Translations under genes and position numbers: made by a program | DNA from: Paenibacillus tritici | GTDB taxonomy: Bacteria; Bacillota; Bacilli; Paenibacillales; Paenibacillaceae | Length of the DNA: 64,000 bases | Direction: 5' to 3' | Assembly: GCF_013204885.1 (NCBI RefSeq) | Contig: NZ_JABMKX010000018.1 | Coordinates: forward strand, 1-64,000 | The notes under the pieces: generated by a model | Told to the model about the DNA's origin: nothing | The model's database searches: none | What the model saw: only the letters and a program-made list of their open reading frames with translations | Part shown: one piece after another, positions 8,370 through 16,964 of the stretch | Layout of the letters: each line of letters opens with the position of its first letter | Position numbering within the stretch: the stretch's first letter is position 1

Positions 8370-9188
8370 ATGGAACAGTTGCTGCTGCATCTGCGCAATT
8401 TGGGTTTCACAGAGATGGAATCCAAAATTATGGTTGAGCTGGCAACCAAAGGCCAGGCTTCGGGCTACGAAGTGGCAAAGCAGCTAGGAGTATCCAGATC
8501 GAACGTATACGCGGCGCTTCAGCGCCTGACCCAGCAAGGCTACGTGCGCTGCGGAGAAGGGGAGCCGGCACGCTATAGTGTGCTGGACCCGGAGGAGCTG
8601 GCCACGATGATATCCGGCCGGGTGCAGGCTTCGCTTGCGTATATGGAGAGTGAAATGCCGCGCGGAGGTCCGGTCAGCCCTTCGTTCTATAACGTGGAGG
8701 GTGACCGTAATGTAATGGAGGAGCTGATTCGCCAGTTGAATCTTGCCGCCCAGGAGATCGTGGTCGATGTGTGGCGCGAGGAAGCCTCGCTGCTGCGCAG
8801 TGAGCTTGCGCAGGCGGAGCTGCGGGGAGTTAAGCTCTTGTGGGCTTTTGACGGGGGCGACGCGGTTCCGGCACCGTATCCGGTATGGCCGCCCCTTCCG
8901 GGCAAGCCGCAGCGCAGCGTCGGACGGAAATTCTCCTTCGTCATTGACCGGAGCTGGTGCATGCTCGGTATGCGTTATGAGGATGGAACTGCCCAGGCGG
9001 TGGTGACCGAGCATCCGGTGCTGGTGGAGCTGCTGCTCAAATCTTTTACACAGGAAATGGTATTGTTCGAGCTGGAGGAAGACATGGGACCCGAGCTGCA
9101 GAGACGGTATGGGGAACGCTACAGCCGGATTTACAGCAAATACGTGTCACAGGACCAGGAGGAGACCGGGGAAGAGCCGGCGGAGTAG
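8370..9188 (+). CDS. TrmB-family transcriptional regulator
   Basis: A 272-residue regulator. Residues ~1-90 form a winged helix (LRNLGFTEMESKIMVELA, then SGYEVAKQLGVSRSNVYAAL) as in TrmB/Lrp-like proteins. The rest matches the phospholipase D-like effector-binding half of TrmB proteins (RQLNLAAQEIVVDVWREEAS, and KFSFVIDRSWCMLGMRYEDG). Such proteins usually sense sugars or other small ligands. No transporter or sugar gene is adjacent: neighbours are the zinc-ribbon gene before and a short unknown gene after, so the regulon cannot be inferred here. Confidence 0.85.
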   Translation: MEQLLLHLRNLGFTEMESKIMVELATKGQASGYEVAKQLGVSRSNVYAALQRLTQQGYVRCGEGEPARYSVLDPEELATMISGRVQASLAYMESEMPRGGPVSPSFYNVEGDRNVMEELIRQLNLAAQEIVVDVWREEASLLRSELAQAELRGVKLLWAFDGGDAVPAPYPVWPPLPGKPQRSVGRKFSFVIDRSWCMLGMRYEDGTAQAVVTEHPVLVELLLKSFTQEMVLFELEEDMGPELQRRYGERYSRIYSKYVSQDQEETGEEPAE

Positions 9189-9229
9189 CCCTGAGGTACT
9201 GAGGTGACTGCGCAAGGGAGGTGACAAGC

Positions 9230-9535
9230 ATGGAGTGTATCGTTCATTTTGAGGTGCAGCATACAGATGGCGTCAAGCCGCTGCGCGGACTGCTGTTTCT
9301 GGAAGAGGGAGCAGCCCCGGCAGAACAAGAGCTGGTGCAAATGTTCAAGGATATGAAGTTTAATGTGCGGCTGGATGACCGGGAGAAGTGGATCTTTAAG
9401 CCAGTGGCACCGGGAGAGACGTATTCCGAGATTCGCATTACCAGCTTTGACAACGGCAAGAAGAGCAGCAAGCCGGAGAGCGAGCTGAAGTCGATTGTCG
9501 GCAATTTACTGCCCCAGAAACCAACAGGGCTGTAA
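9230..9535 (+). CDS. Conserved hypothetical protein (101 aa)
   Basis: The ATG at 9230 is preceded by GGGAGG at a spacing of eight bases, so I prefer it to the in-frame GTG at 9221. The product begins MECIVHFEVQHTDGVKPLRG and is soluble, with no cysteine after the first residues and no recognised domain. It lies between the TrmB-like regulator (41 bp) and xpt (43 bp), all on the + strand, so the four genes 7521-10154 may share a transcript. Confidence 0.65.
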   Translation: MECIVHFEVQHTDGVKPLRGLLFLEEGAAPAEQELVQMFKDMKFNVRLDDREKWIFKPVAPGETYSEIRITSFDNGKKSSKPESELKSIVGNLLPQKPTGL

Positions 9536-9578
9536 GCCTTAGAAGCCGGGTCCATGGAAGGGAAGAGGAGGAGCACGG

Positions 9579-10154
9579 ATGGAGCTATTGAGACAAAAGG
9601 TAATAAACGAAGGTATTGTTCTCGCTCAAGGTGTGCTCAAGGTGGATTCTTTTCTGAATCACCAGATGGACCCGTTCCTGATGCGTGAGGTGGGACGCGA
9701 GTTTACCCGCCGTTTTGCCGGGGAGGGGGTCACCAAGGTGCTGACCATCGAATCCTCCGGGATTGCCCCCGGTATTATGACGGCGCTTGAGCTTGAAGTG
9801 CCGCTGATTTTTGCCCGTAAGCAGAAGTCGCTGACGCTGACGGAAGATATCTTTGTGGAGAAGGTCTACTCCTTCACGAAGCAGGAAACCAATGAGATTA
9901 CCGTCTCCAAAAAGTTCATCGCTCCCGGCGAGCGCGTACTGATCGTCGATGATTTCCTGGCGAACGGCGAAGCCGCCTTCGGGCTGGCCCGGATCGTTGA
10001 GCAGGCGGGCGGCAGTGTGGCCGGCATTGGTATTGTGATCGAGAAATCCTTCCAGCCCGGCCACCGGCTGCTGAAGGAAGCAGGCTACCGCGTGGAATCA
10101 CTGGTGCGGATTGCTTCACTGGACGACGGAGCCGTGGGCTTCGTCCAGGAATAG
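9579..10154 (+). CDS. xpt: Xanthine phosphoribosyltransferase
   Basis: A 191-residue enzyme converting xanthine plus PRPP to XMP in purine salvage. The N-terminus (MELLRQKVINEGIVLAQGVL) and the PRPP loop VLIVDDFLANGEA are diagnostic; length matches the B. subtilis protein (194). The ribosome site is GAGGAGGAGC. In many Bacilli xpt is preceded by a purine riboswitch and followed by pbuX. Here the 43-bp gap upstream is too short for such an aptamer, and a strong terminator follows, so it must be controlled through the upstream genes. Confidence 0.93.
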   Translation: MELLRQKVINEGIVLAQGVLKVDSFLNHQMDPFLMREVGREFTRRFAGEGVTKVLTIESSGIAPGIMTALELEVPLIFARKQKSLTLTEDIFVEKVYSFTKQETNEITVSKKFIAPGERVLIVDDFLANGEAAFGLARIVEQAGGSVAGIGIVIEKSFQPGHRLLKEAGYRVESLVRIASLDDGAVGFVQE

Positions 10155-10240
10155 CGGACTAAGGCCAGGCTGCTACGGCCGGTTCAGCCCGCTTGATAAG
10201 TTATCGTGTGAAACAGATGAATTATCATATTTTGACACAC

Positions 10241-10281
10241 AAACAACAGGCCCCCGGATGATCTCCGGGGGCCTGTTGTTT
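10241..10281. terminator. Strong bidirectional terminator after xpt
   Basis: Perfect 18-bp arms starting AAACAACAGGCCCCCGGA with a 5-nt loop, ending in TTGTTTGTT. It lies between convergent xpt (+) and the lipid kinase gene (-). Between this and 10391 there is a second looser inverted repeat (TGGAAGG near 10289 and CCTTCCA near 10337) of unknown role. Confidence 0.9.
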
Positions 10282-10390
10282 GTTGAGTGGAAGGCTTTAG
10301 GCCACTCCGCCCGAAAGTGAAACCGGGTGTAATCACCTTCCAGTCAGAGGAGGAAAACCTTCTTTGTTGTGACCTTGCTGAAACAAAGAT

Positions 10391-10436
10391 AGCCCCCTGA
10401 GGGAGAGGAAAAGACCATCTCATCCCTAAGGGGGCG
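10391..10436 (-). terminator. Terminator of the lipid kinase gene
   Basis: Read on the minus strand, GCCCCCTTAGGGATGAGA pairs imperfectly with a TCTCCCTCAGGGGGC arm and is followed by TATCTTTGTTT. It begins about 30 bp past the stop of the 10466-11413 gene. Confidence 0.8.
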
Positions 10437-10465
10437 TTCTGCAGGAAGTTATAATAGCGCCAGGC

Positions 10466-11413
10466 CTAGCCGCTCGCGTGGCAGGAACCGGTGGTGCCCG
10501 CCACAGCCGCTGCTGCCAGTGGAGAGAGCACACGAAGCGCCTCCGGCTCGCAGCGCACGCTCAGCGGCGCCGTGCCGAGCGCTTCGCCGTCGCCGATGGC
10601 GTGGCGCGGCTGCGCGAAGCGGACCGCTACGCTGCGTCCGCGCAGCATAGTGACGTAGGGCAGCTTTGTATGCCTGCCCTTCACCACCGTAGGGAACAGC
10701 CGCAGCAATTGAACGCGGCTGGCCCCATGCACGACGCAGACGTCGAGCAGGCCGTCGCCCGGCTCCGCCTGCGGGCAGATCAGCAGCCCGCCGCCGTAAC
10801 TGGGCAGGTTGCAGACCGAGACCAGCCAGGCCTGGTCGAAGCTCTGCTCCTTCCCGTCGCAGGTCACGCTTACGCGGCAGGGCTTGAAGGTAATCAGCGT
10901 ATGCAGAATGCCGATGATATAGGCCAGGCGGCCGGCGCCAATAGCGTTGCACAGCCGCTTGTAGCGGCTGCCGTTCACATTGACGGCCACCTGGGCGTCG
11001 AAGCCGCTGGCAACGGCTGTCAGGGTGAGCCTGCCTGCCGCCGAGAGCAGATCGGCTTCAAGGCAGCGCTCCTGCAGCGCGGTGTCTAGCGCTGCCTCTG
11101 GAGCCAGCGGGATGCTGAACCCGCGCGCAGTATCATTGCCCGAACCCGCCGGGATGACTCCCAGCGGGACACCCCTGCGCCGCAGTGCGCCCAGCACACT
11201 GTGGATCGTGCCGTCGCCGCCGATGACAATGGCGGCGCGCCAGTCCTCGCGGAGGGCCAGGGCCTGCAGCACCTGGCCCTCTGCGCTGTCAGCACTCCGG
11301 GTGAAGAGTGCTTCATAGGGAACGGTCCGCGCCTCAAGCAAGGCTTGGACCGTGTGCCAGGTCCGCAGCCCCGCTCCCCCGCCTGAGCGGGAATTTATGA
11401 TGAACAAGTACAT
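10466..11413 (-). CDS. Diacylglycerol kinase family lipid kinase
   Basis: A 315-residue member of the DAGK catalytic family (BmrU/YegS/DgkB relatives) that phosphorylates diacylglycerol or a related lipid at the inner membrane face. Visible motifs are NSRSGGGAG at residues ~7-15, the nucleotide-binding IGGDGTIHSVLGAL, and IPAGSGNDTARGF. The C-terminal half carries ICPQAEPGDGLLDVCVVHGA, usual for the second domain. Start ATG at 11413 follows GGGGGAAC. GC content of the gene is high even for this window. The exact lipid substrate cannot be told from sequence. Confidence 0.88.
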   Translation of the reverse strand: MYLFIINSRSGGGAGLRTWHTVQALLEARTVPYEALFTRSADSAEGQVLQALALREDWRAAIVIGGDGTIHSVLGALRRRGVPLGVIPAGSGNDTARGFSIPLAPEAALDTALQERCLEADLLSAAGRLTLTAVASGFDAQVAVNVNGSRYKRLCNAIGAGRLAYIIGILHTLITFKPCRVSVTCDGKEQSFDQAWLVSVCNLPSYGGGLLICPQAEPGDGLLDVCVVHGASRVQLLRLFPTVVKGRHTKLPYVTMLRGRSVAVRFAQPRHAIGDGEALGTAPLSVRCEPEALRVLSPLAAAAVAGTTGSCHASG

Positions 11414-11494
11414 GGATGTTCCCCCAGCCTGTAGATTCCTGTATGTCCAAGTACCATTGTAAGGAGCGGACAGGCAAAAGGGAATCTTTTTGTG

Positions 11495-11833
11495 CTATAG
11501 CTGCCGCAGCTGGCTTTCGGCGATGGGCCCCACCCAGGGAAGCTTGAACCATCTGCCGCCCAGGGCGTGGTAGATCATCAGCAGCCAGACCGCGAAGCTG
11601 CAGAGGGAGATCAGGGCACCCACCAGATCCCCGAGAAGCGGAATGAAGCCGCTGAGTACATGGGCTACCATGAGCGCACCGAAGGCAATCAGGGATTGAA
11701 GCGAGTGGAACAGGACAAAGCGGCTGCGCTTCTCCAGAGCAAGGAAGGCAACCGCGCCGATGAACGGGAAGAAATAACACAAGGCCGCGGCAAGGTTCTC
11801 GGGCAGTCCGGTGGAAGATCTGAAAGGCGACAC
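11495..11833 (-). CDS. DUF4870-like small membrane protein
   Basis: A protein of about 112 residues with three hydrophobic segments (AALCYFFPFIGAVAFLAL, LIAFGALMVAHVLSGFIPLL, and GALISLCSFAVWLLMIYHAL), the pattern of DUF4870/Tic20-like proteins. A GTG at 11842 sits one base from AAGGAG, so I prefer the in-frame GTG at 11833, ten bases from that site. Function unknown; the family is membrane-embedded. It is read toward the lipid kinase gene, 81 bp away, and may be cotranscribed with it. Confidence 0.75.
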   Translation of the reverse strand: MSPFRSSTGLPENLAAALCYFFPFIGAVAFLALEKRSRFVLFHSLQSLIAFGALMVAHVLSGFIPLLGDLVGALISLCSFAVWLLMIYHALGGRWFKLPWVGPIAESQLRQL

Positions 11834-11842
11834 AGGGCTCAC

Positions 11843-12359
11843 TCTCCTTGGTTGTAGAGAAAAGGCATGGAATATGGATGCTTCTTCCCTAAAAGCCTAT
11901 GAGGGGTCCGGGCAAAGTATGAGCTGCCAAGAGATGCTGTCCCATAATTTTAATTGGCAATGGGAAGGCTAATTGACAGGTGCATAAACAGGATGGCAAG
12001 CATAGTATATAAAAATTTCCACTTGCATATTTTACATGGAAAGGTGGAAGTTGAACCATAATATGATACAATATAACGATAAGGCCCGAAAGGAGTGATT
12101 CAGCAAGTGGCTCTTCGGGTAACTATAGTGTCAAGGTGTCTATTGTGTGGGACATCCTTACTCTCAGCCCAAATCACGACGAACCTGCTTCACCGGCAAG
12201 GCGGATTTCCGGATATACGGAAGTGGCAGTCTGGACGGGTAATGCAAGCCGCGTATGTGTAATGGTTTCTTACTTGCATTTCAGGGTTACGGCGAACTTT
12301 TCATCATGCATTCTCTACAACGGAGCATTCATTTTCAATGTTTTGGGAGGGAACTGATC
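11843..12359. other. Intergenic region, no clear gene
   Basis: An A/T-rich stretch at 11930-12085 probably holds promoters for the flanking divergent genes, but I could not assign boxes with confidence. The open frames at 12136-12357 and just before 12360 lack ribosome sites and look like chance. The ribosome site for the next gene (GGGAGGG) is at about 12345-12351. Confidence 0.4.
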
Positions 12360-12548
12360 ATGGCAAGTAAAGGTCATAACGAAGTCAAGGAAAGTCTACG
12401 GGAAATGACACGCATTTTCCGGCCCAAAGATCCCAAGAAATTTGTGAAGGAGTACGTCCGGAAGTATCGGATTACGGGAGGTTATGAGGAAGAACTGACC
12501 ATGGTTGTGGAGCATGAGCTGGTTAGAATGAATTCTTCCGTTTCTTAG
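12360..12548 (+). CDS. Small conserved hypothetical protein (62 aa)
   Basis: A basic 62-residue protein (MASKGHNEVKESLREM..., RPKDPKKFVKEYVRKYRI). The ATG at 12360 is chosen because GGGAGGG precedes it by about eight bases; the frame extends further upstream but without a start signal. No membrane segment or named domain. It ends 80 bp before a terminator, so it is probably a single-gene unit. Confidence 0.65.
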   Translation: MASKGHNEVKESLREMTRIFRPKDPKKFVKEYVRKYRITGGYEEELTMVVEHELVRMNSSVS

Positions 12549-12629
12549 AGCGACAGGATTATTCTGTTTCGTGCTGTTTGATACTGACAACTAAACATTC
12601 AAGCTATAACATCCATGAGGATTCTCATA

Positions 12630-12673
12630 AACCGTGCCCGGGCAGCTTGCTGCCTCTGGAATCGGTTTTTTTT
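12630..12673 (+). terminator. Rho-independent terminator
   Basis: AACCG...GGGCAG/CTGCC...CGGTT hairpin followed by eight T. It closes the 62-aa gene and isolates the cta promoter region. Confidence 0.85.
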
Positions 12674-12791
12674 GTATACCTGATTAAGTGTACCGTACGG
12701 GTGCGCGGACAACGGATTAGTCAAATGAATTAATAGACACAATTACCTATGAATACGCTTCACAAGTAGTTTAACAGTTTTCCTGTAATTT

Positions 12792-12805
12792 TGAAAGCGC
12801 TTTTA
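12792..12805 (+). promoter_or_regulatory. Catabolite-responsive element (cre) for the cta operon
   Basis: TGAAAGCGCTTTTA fits the CcpA cre consensus and sits in an extended palindrome TTTTGAAAGCGCTTTTAAAA. It is 75 bp upstream of the -35 box at 12867. CcpA repression of caa3 oxidase by glucose is known in B. subtilis; its use here is inferred from the site. Confidence 0.75.
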
Positions 12806-12845
12806 AAATCAGTATTGACAAGCTTTCTACGTTTGCAAAATCATT

Positions 12846-12895
12846 ATGTGAAATTGTTGTGAACGATTGACAAAACAGTGAGCCGAACTTATATT
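12846..12895 (+). promoter_or_regulatory. cta operon promoter with ResD-like direct repeats
   Basis: TTGACA (12867-12872), 17-bp spacer, TATATT (12890-12895) is a near-consensus SigA promoter. Just upstream are two direct repeats ATGTGAAAT (12846) and TTGTGAAC (12857), 11 bp apart, that resemble the ResD site TTTGTGAAT. They lie immediately before the -35 box, the right place for an activator. A second TTGACA near 12815 has no good -10 partner. Confidence 0.7.
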
Positions 12896-12963
12896 AATAG
12901 TGATTGTTATAATTGACAGGATAATACTCTAATCTACGAAATCGGGAAAAGCGGGGTAGATCA

Positions 12964-14013
12964 ATGATGAAAATAGGGCAGGCTGGAAAGCGGCTTCTTC
13001 CCATGACCGCAGCGTTTGGACTACTTCTTGCCGGGTGCGGACGGGAGGACTTGTCGGTACTCAGACCGCAGGGACCCGTGGCAGAAAGCTCTTATGCACT
13101 GATGAAGCTGTCGATCGCGATTATGATCGTGGTGCTTCTTGTCGTCTTCTCCATTGCCACGTATGTATGGATTCGCTTCCGCCGGAAGAAGGATCAGAAT
13201 GAAATTCCCAAGCAGGTGGAAGGCAGCTTCAAGCTGGAGGTACTGTGGACGGTCATCCCGCTTATTCTCGTAGTGGTGCTGGCGATCCCCACAGTGAAGG
13301 TGGTGTTTGCTGCCGGCAATGATCATTCGGACGACAAGGATGCGATTAAGGTCAAAGTGACCGGCCACCAGTATTGGTGGGAATTTGAATATAAGGATTA
13401 TGGAGTGACGACCGCACAGGATCTGATTATTCCGACAGGCAAGCATATCGCCTTCGAGCTGAGCACCACGGATGTGCTGCACTCCTTCTGGGTACCTTCA
13501 CTCGCCGGTAAGATGGATACCAATCCGGACGGCACGGTCAACCGCTTCAGCTTCAGTGCGCCGAATGAAGGCGTTTACCGCGGGAAATGCGCGGAGCTGT
13601 GCGGACCTTCCCACGGATTCATGGAGTTCAAGGTGAAATCGGTCAGCGGGGAGGCCTTCGAGAAGTGGATCGCCTCTATGAAGGCGCCGGAGTCTGTGAT
13701 GCCGGATGACCCGGCGCTTGCCGAGAAGTTCAAGTCCCAATGTCTGAGCTGCCATGCGATTGGAAGTATGCCAGCCTCACCGGTGGCTCCCAGCCTGACC
13801 GGAATCGGCTCCCGTGAAGCAGTCGCCGGCATTCTGCTCAATGACGATACGCGCGAGGACGGAGCACCGATCCTGGAGAATCTGAAGACCTGGCTGCATG
13901 ATCCGCAGAGTGTGAAGCCGGGCAACAAGATGCCGAACCCCAAGGACATGGGCTTAAGCGACGAAGAGATTGACGGAATTGCCGAATTCCTGGCCGGCTA
14001 TACGCTGGAATGA
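12964..14013 (+). CDS. ctaC: Cytochrome caa3 oxidase subunit II with cytochrome c domain
   Basis: A 349-residue lipoprotein subunit of the haem-copper terminal oxidase. It has a signal peptide and lipobox LLAGC (Cys25), two membrane helices (about 42-68 and 90-115), then the cupredoxin domain with the CuA ligand segment CAELCGPSHGFMEF (Cys near 209 and 213). A C-terminal cytochrome c domain carries CLSCH (about 260-264), which defines the caa3 type that takes electrons directly from a fused cytochrome c. First gene of ctaCDEFG plus a DUF420 gene, behind a CcpA/ResD-like control region. Confidence 0.96.
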   Translation: MMKIGQAGKRLLPMTAAFGLLLAGCGREDLSVLRPQGPVAESSYALMKLSIAIMIVVLLVVFSIATYVWIRFRRKKDQNEIPKQVEGSFKLEVLWTVIPLILVVVLAIPTVKVVFAAGNDHSDDKDAIKVKVTGHQYWWEFEYKDYGVTTAQDLIIPTGKHIAFELSTTDVLHSFWVPSLAGKMDTNPDGTVNRFSFSAPNEGVYRGKCAELCGPSHGFMEFKVKSVSGEAFEKWIASMKAPESVMPDDPALAEKFKSQCLSCHAIGSMPASPVAPSLTGIGSREAVAGILLNDDTREDGAPILENLKTWLHDPQSVKPGNKMPNPKDMGLSDEEIDGIAEFLAGYTLE

Positions 14014-14064
14014 AGCCTATAACCTGAAGCGGAAGCAGCATATTTGATAAAGGGGGTACGTTCT

Positions 14065-15981
14065 TTGGCTCATGCAGCGCAATCCTTGCATCCCTCCCAG
14101 CCCTTGAAGCCCGGCCACAGCGCCAAGCGGCATACCGGGCTTATGGACTGGATCACCACTGTCGACCATAAAAAAATAGCAATCCTGTATCTCTGGGCCG
14201 GCGGCCTCTTCTTCGGTATCGGCGGCCTGGAAGCTATCCTGATCCGTATTCAGCTGATCAAGCCGATGAATACCTTTCTGGATGCCCAGACCTTCAACGA
14301 GCTGATCACCATGCATGGCACAACCATGATCTTCCTTGGAGTGATGCCGGTCATCTTCGCGCTGATGAATGCGGTTATTCCGCTGCAGATCGGCGCGCGG
14401 GATGTAGCCTTTCCTTTTCTTAACTCCCTTGGCTTCTGGACCTTCCTGTTCGGCGGTCTCCTGCTTAACCTCAGCTGGGTGATGGGCGGTGCGCCTGATG
14501 CGGGCTGGACCGCATATACCCCGCTCTCCGGCAAGGGCTACAGCTCGACGCACGGGGTGGACTTTTATACCATTGGGCTGCAGATTGCCGGCCTCGGTAC
14601 ACTGATTGGGGGCATTAACTTCCTGGCGACCATTATCACGATGCGCGCACCGGGGATGTCCTTCATGCGGATGCCGATGTTCGCCTGGGCTACGTTTATT
14701 ACTTCAGCTATTATTCTATTCGCCTTCCCGGCAGTTACAGTAGGCCTTGTGCTGCTGACCTTCGACCGGATTCTGGATGCCAATTTCTTCAATGTTGCCG
14801 GAGGCGGGAATCCCGTACTGTGGCAGCATATCTTCTGGATCTTCGGCCATCCCGAGGTGTACATTCTGATTCTTCCGGCCTTCGGGATCATCTCCGAGGT
14901 CATTCCGACCTTCTCGCGCAAGCGGCTGTTCGGGTATAGCTCCATGGTCTTCGCCACCATACTGATCGCCTTCCTGGGCTTCATGGTCTGGGCGCATCAT
15001 ATGTTCACCACCGGCCTCGGTCCGGTAGCGAACGCCCTGTTCTCCGTATCTACGATGCTGATAGCCGTTCCTACAGGGATCAAAATCTTCAACTGGCTGT
15101 TCACCATGTGGGGCGGGCAGGTACGCTTCACGACCCCTAACCTGTTCGCGGCGGGCTTCATTCCCACCTTCACCATGGGCGGAGTCACCGGGGTTATGCT
15201 GGCCTCCGCGCCTGCGGACTTCCAGTTCCATGATACTTACTTCGTAGTGGCGCATTTCCACTATGTTATTGTCGGCGGTCTGGTGCTCGGGCTGTTTGCC
15301 GGACTTCACTACTGGTGGCCCAAGATGTTCGGGCGGATGCTTAGCGAGGCTTTGGGCAAGTGGACCTTCTGGACCTTCATTATCGGCTTCCACTTAACGT
15401 TCTTCGTGCAGCATTTCCTGGGACTGATGGGGATGCAGCGGCGTGTATTCACCTACTTGCCGAACCAGCAATTCGATCTGCTTAACCTGGTCAGTACAGT
15501 CGGCGCGTTCCTGATGGGTGTCGGCATGATTATCTTCCTGGTGAATATTTTCCTGACCTCCAGACGGCCCGCAGACGCACCGAATGATCCGTGGGAGGAC
15601 GGCCGGACCCTGGAATGGACCATTCCATCCCCGCCGCCGGAATATAACTTCAAGCAGACGCCGCTGGTGCGGGGCCTGGATGCCTTCTGGAAAGAGAAGA
15701 TGGCTGGGGCCAAGGCTATGACTCCGGCTGAACCGGTAGGTTCCATTCATATGCCTTCGGCTACGATACTGCCGTTCATGATGTCCGTTGGGATCTTCAT
15801 TGCCGGTCTCGGCTTCATGTTCAGCCGCGATGAATTCAACAATAGCATCATGAGCTTTCTGTTCAATAATTATATTGTTACTGCGCTGGGACTCCTAATT
15901 ACCTTCGGGTCAATGCTGATGCGGTCACTGTTCGACGATCACGGCTGGCATATTGAACCCGAAGAGCTGGAAGGAAGGTGA
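14065..15981 (+). CDS. ctaD: Cytochrome caa3 oxidase subunit I
   Basis: The catalytic haem a/haem a3-CuB subunit of about 638 residues with some 13 membrane helices. Key pieces: DWITTVDHKKIAILYLW at the N-terminus, the HPEVYI motif (His near 262, with the cross-linked Tyr) and the CuB pair in WAHHMFTTG (about 311-312), then FHDTYFVVAHFHYVIVGG with haem ligands. I chose TTG at 14065 because AGGGGGT lies seven bases before it; the frame also opens at TTG 14044 without a ribosome site. It follows ctaC by 51 bp. Confidence 0.95.
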   Translation: MAHAAQSLHPSQPLKPGHSAKRHTGLMDWITTVDHKKIAILYLWAGGLFFGIGGLEAILIRIQLIKPMNTFLDAQTFNELITMHGTTMIFLGVMPVIFALMNAVIPLQIGARDVAFPFLNSLGFWTFLFGGLLLNLSWVMGGAPDAGWTAYTPLSGKGYSSTHGVDFYTIGLQIAGLGTLIGGINFLATIITMRAPGMSFMRMPMFAWATFITSAIILFAFPAVTVGLVLLTFDRILDANFFNVAGGGNPVLWQHIFWIFGHPEVYILILPAFGIISEVIPTFSRKRLFGYSSMVFATILIAFLGFMVWAHHMFTTGLGPVANALFSVSTMLIAVPTGIKIFNWLFTMWGGQVRFTTPNLFAAGFIPTFTMGGVTGVMLASAPADFQFHDTYFVVAHFHYVIVGGLVLGLFAGLHYWWPKMFGRMLSEALGKWTFWTFIIGFHLTFFVQHFLGLMGMQRRVFTYLPNQQFDLLNLVSTVGAFLMGVGMIIFLVNIFLTSRRPADAPNDPWEDGRTLEWTIPSPPPEYNFKQTPLVRGLDAFWKEKMAGAKAMTPAEPVGSIHMPSATILPFMMSVGIFIAGLGFMFSRDEFNNSIMSFLFNNYIVTALGLLITFGSMLMRSLFDDHGWHIEPEELEGR

Positions 15982-15987
15982 GCGGAT

Positions 15988-16614
15988 ATGACGACAGCAC
16001 ACGCTGAAGCGGAGGGCGGAACACTCCCGCATGAACCAGAGAAAGCGACGCTGGAAGGACGCAATAAGGTACTGGCCTTCTGGCTGTTCCTTGGAGGAGA
16101 AGCGGTGCTCTTCGGCACCCTGTTCGCTACCTTCCTGGCGCTGCGCAATCAGACGAATGAGGGGCCGTCGGCAGCAGAACTGTTTCACCTGCCGCTGGTT
16201 GCGTTAGCGACCCTTCTGCTTTTGGTCAGCAGTCTGACGAGTGTCTTCGCCATCCAGGCGATGCACAGGGGCAATATTGCCCAACTGCGGAACTGGCTGC
16301 TGGTCACGGTATTGCTCGGACTCGGGTTCCTGATCCTGGAGATTTATGAATTCAGCGTATATATCAGGCACGAGGAATTCGGGATGACCACGAGTGCGTT
16401 CAGCTCGGCTTTTTATACCTTGGTCGGGTTCCATGGTGCGCATGTCGCTTTCGGTATTATGTGGATCGCTGTGCTGATCGGCCAGCTGATGCACAAAGGC
16501 TTGACGGTAGTTACCGCACCGAAGATCTACGTGTCGGCGATGTACTGGCATTTCATTGATGTGGTATGGGTCTTTATCTTCACGGTCGTATACCTGCTCG
16601 GAAAGGTGGGCTGA
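15988..16614 (+). CDS. ctaE: Cytochrome caa3 oxidase subunit III
   Basis: A 208-residue membrane protein with five predicted helices, matching cytochrome c oxidase subunit III. Typical segments: FWLFLGGEAVLFGTLFATFL, TTSAFSSAFYTLVGFHGAHV and YWHFIDVVWVFIFTVVYLLG. It starts six bases after ctaD, with AAGGAAGGTG overlapping the ctaD end as the ribosome site. Confidence 0.95.
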   Translation: MTTAHAEAEGGTLPHEPEKATLEGRNKVLAFWLFLGGEAVLFGTLFATFLALRNQTNEGPSAAELFHLPLVALATLLLLVSSLTSVFAIQAMHRGNIAQLRNWLLVTVLLGLGFLILEIYEFSVYIRHEEFGMTTSAFSSAFYTLVGFHGAHVAFGIMWIAVLIGQLMHKGLTVVTAPKIYVSAMYWHFIDVVWVFIFTVVYLLGKVG

Positions 16615-16618
16615 AGCC

Positions 16619-16942
16619 ATGACGACAAAGCAGCCTTCTTCAGATTCTGCGGTGAAGCACCGGCACCGGCCGGAAGGACCGCAACGGCATATTGTTGTAT
16701 TTGTGTTCTCGGTTGTCCTGACACTGATTGCTTTTGCGGCGGTGGCTGCCGGAGGTATCAATGCTACCTTTGCGATCATCCTGCTGCTGGTAATGGCTGT
16801 GCTGCAGGTGTTCCTGCAGATGGGCTTCTGGATGCATCTGAAGGACAAAGGGCATATGCTGCCGATTATTTTCATGCTGGGCGGATTTTTTATCGCAGGC
16901 ACCTCCATCATAATGGCGCTCTATTGGGTATGGTGGGATTAA
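16619..16942 (+). CDS. ctaF: Cytochrome caa3 oxidase subunit IV
   Basis: A 107-residue protein with three hydrophobic helices (HIVVFVFSVVLTLIAFAAVA, TFAIILLLVMAVLQVFLQMG, LPIIFMLGGFFIAGTSIIMA), as in subunit IV of bacterial oxidases. The ATG at 16619 lies four bases after ctaE; the frame opens upstream inside ctaE but that part has no independent start signal. Confidence 0.92.
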   Translation: MTTKQPSSDSAVKHRHRPEGPQRHIVVFVFSVVLTLIAFAAVAAGGINATFAIILLLVMAVLQVFLQMGFWMHLKDKGHMLPIIFMLGGFFIAGTSIIMALYWVWWD

Positions 16943-16964
16943 TTCTGTCCGGGGAGGTCTCGCG

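Noticed and set aside
12136..12357. Short ORF before the 62-aa gene
   Set aside because: No ribosome site and biased, non-protein-like composition; the ATG at 12360 has a good one.
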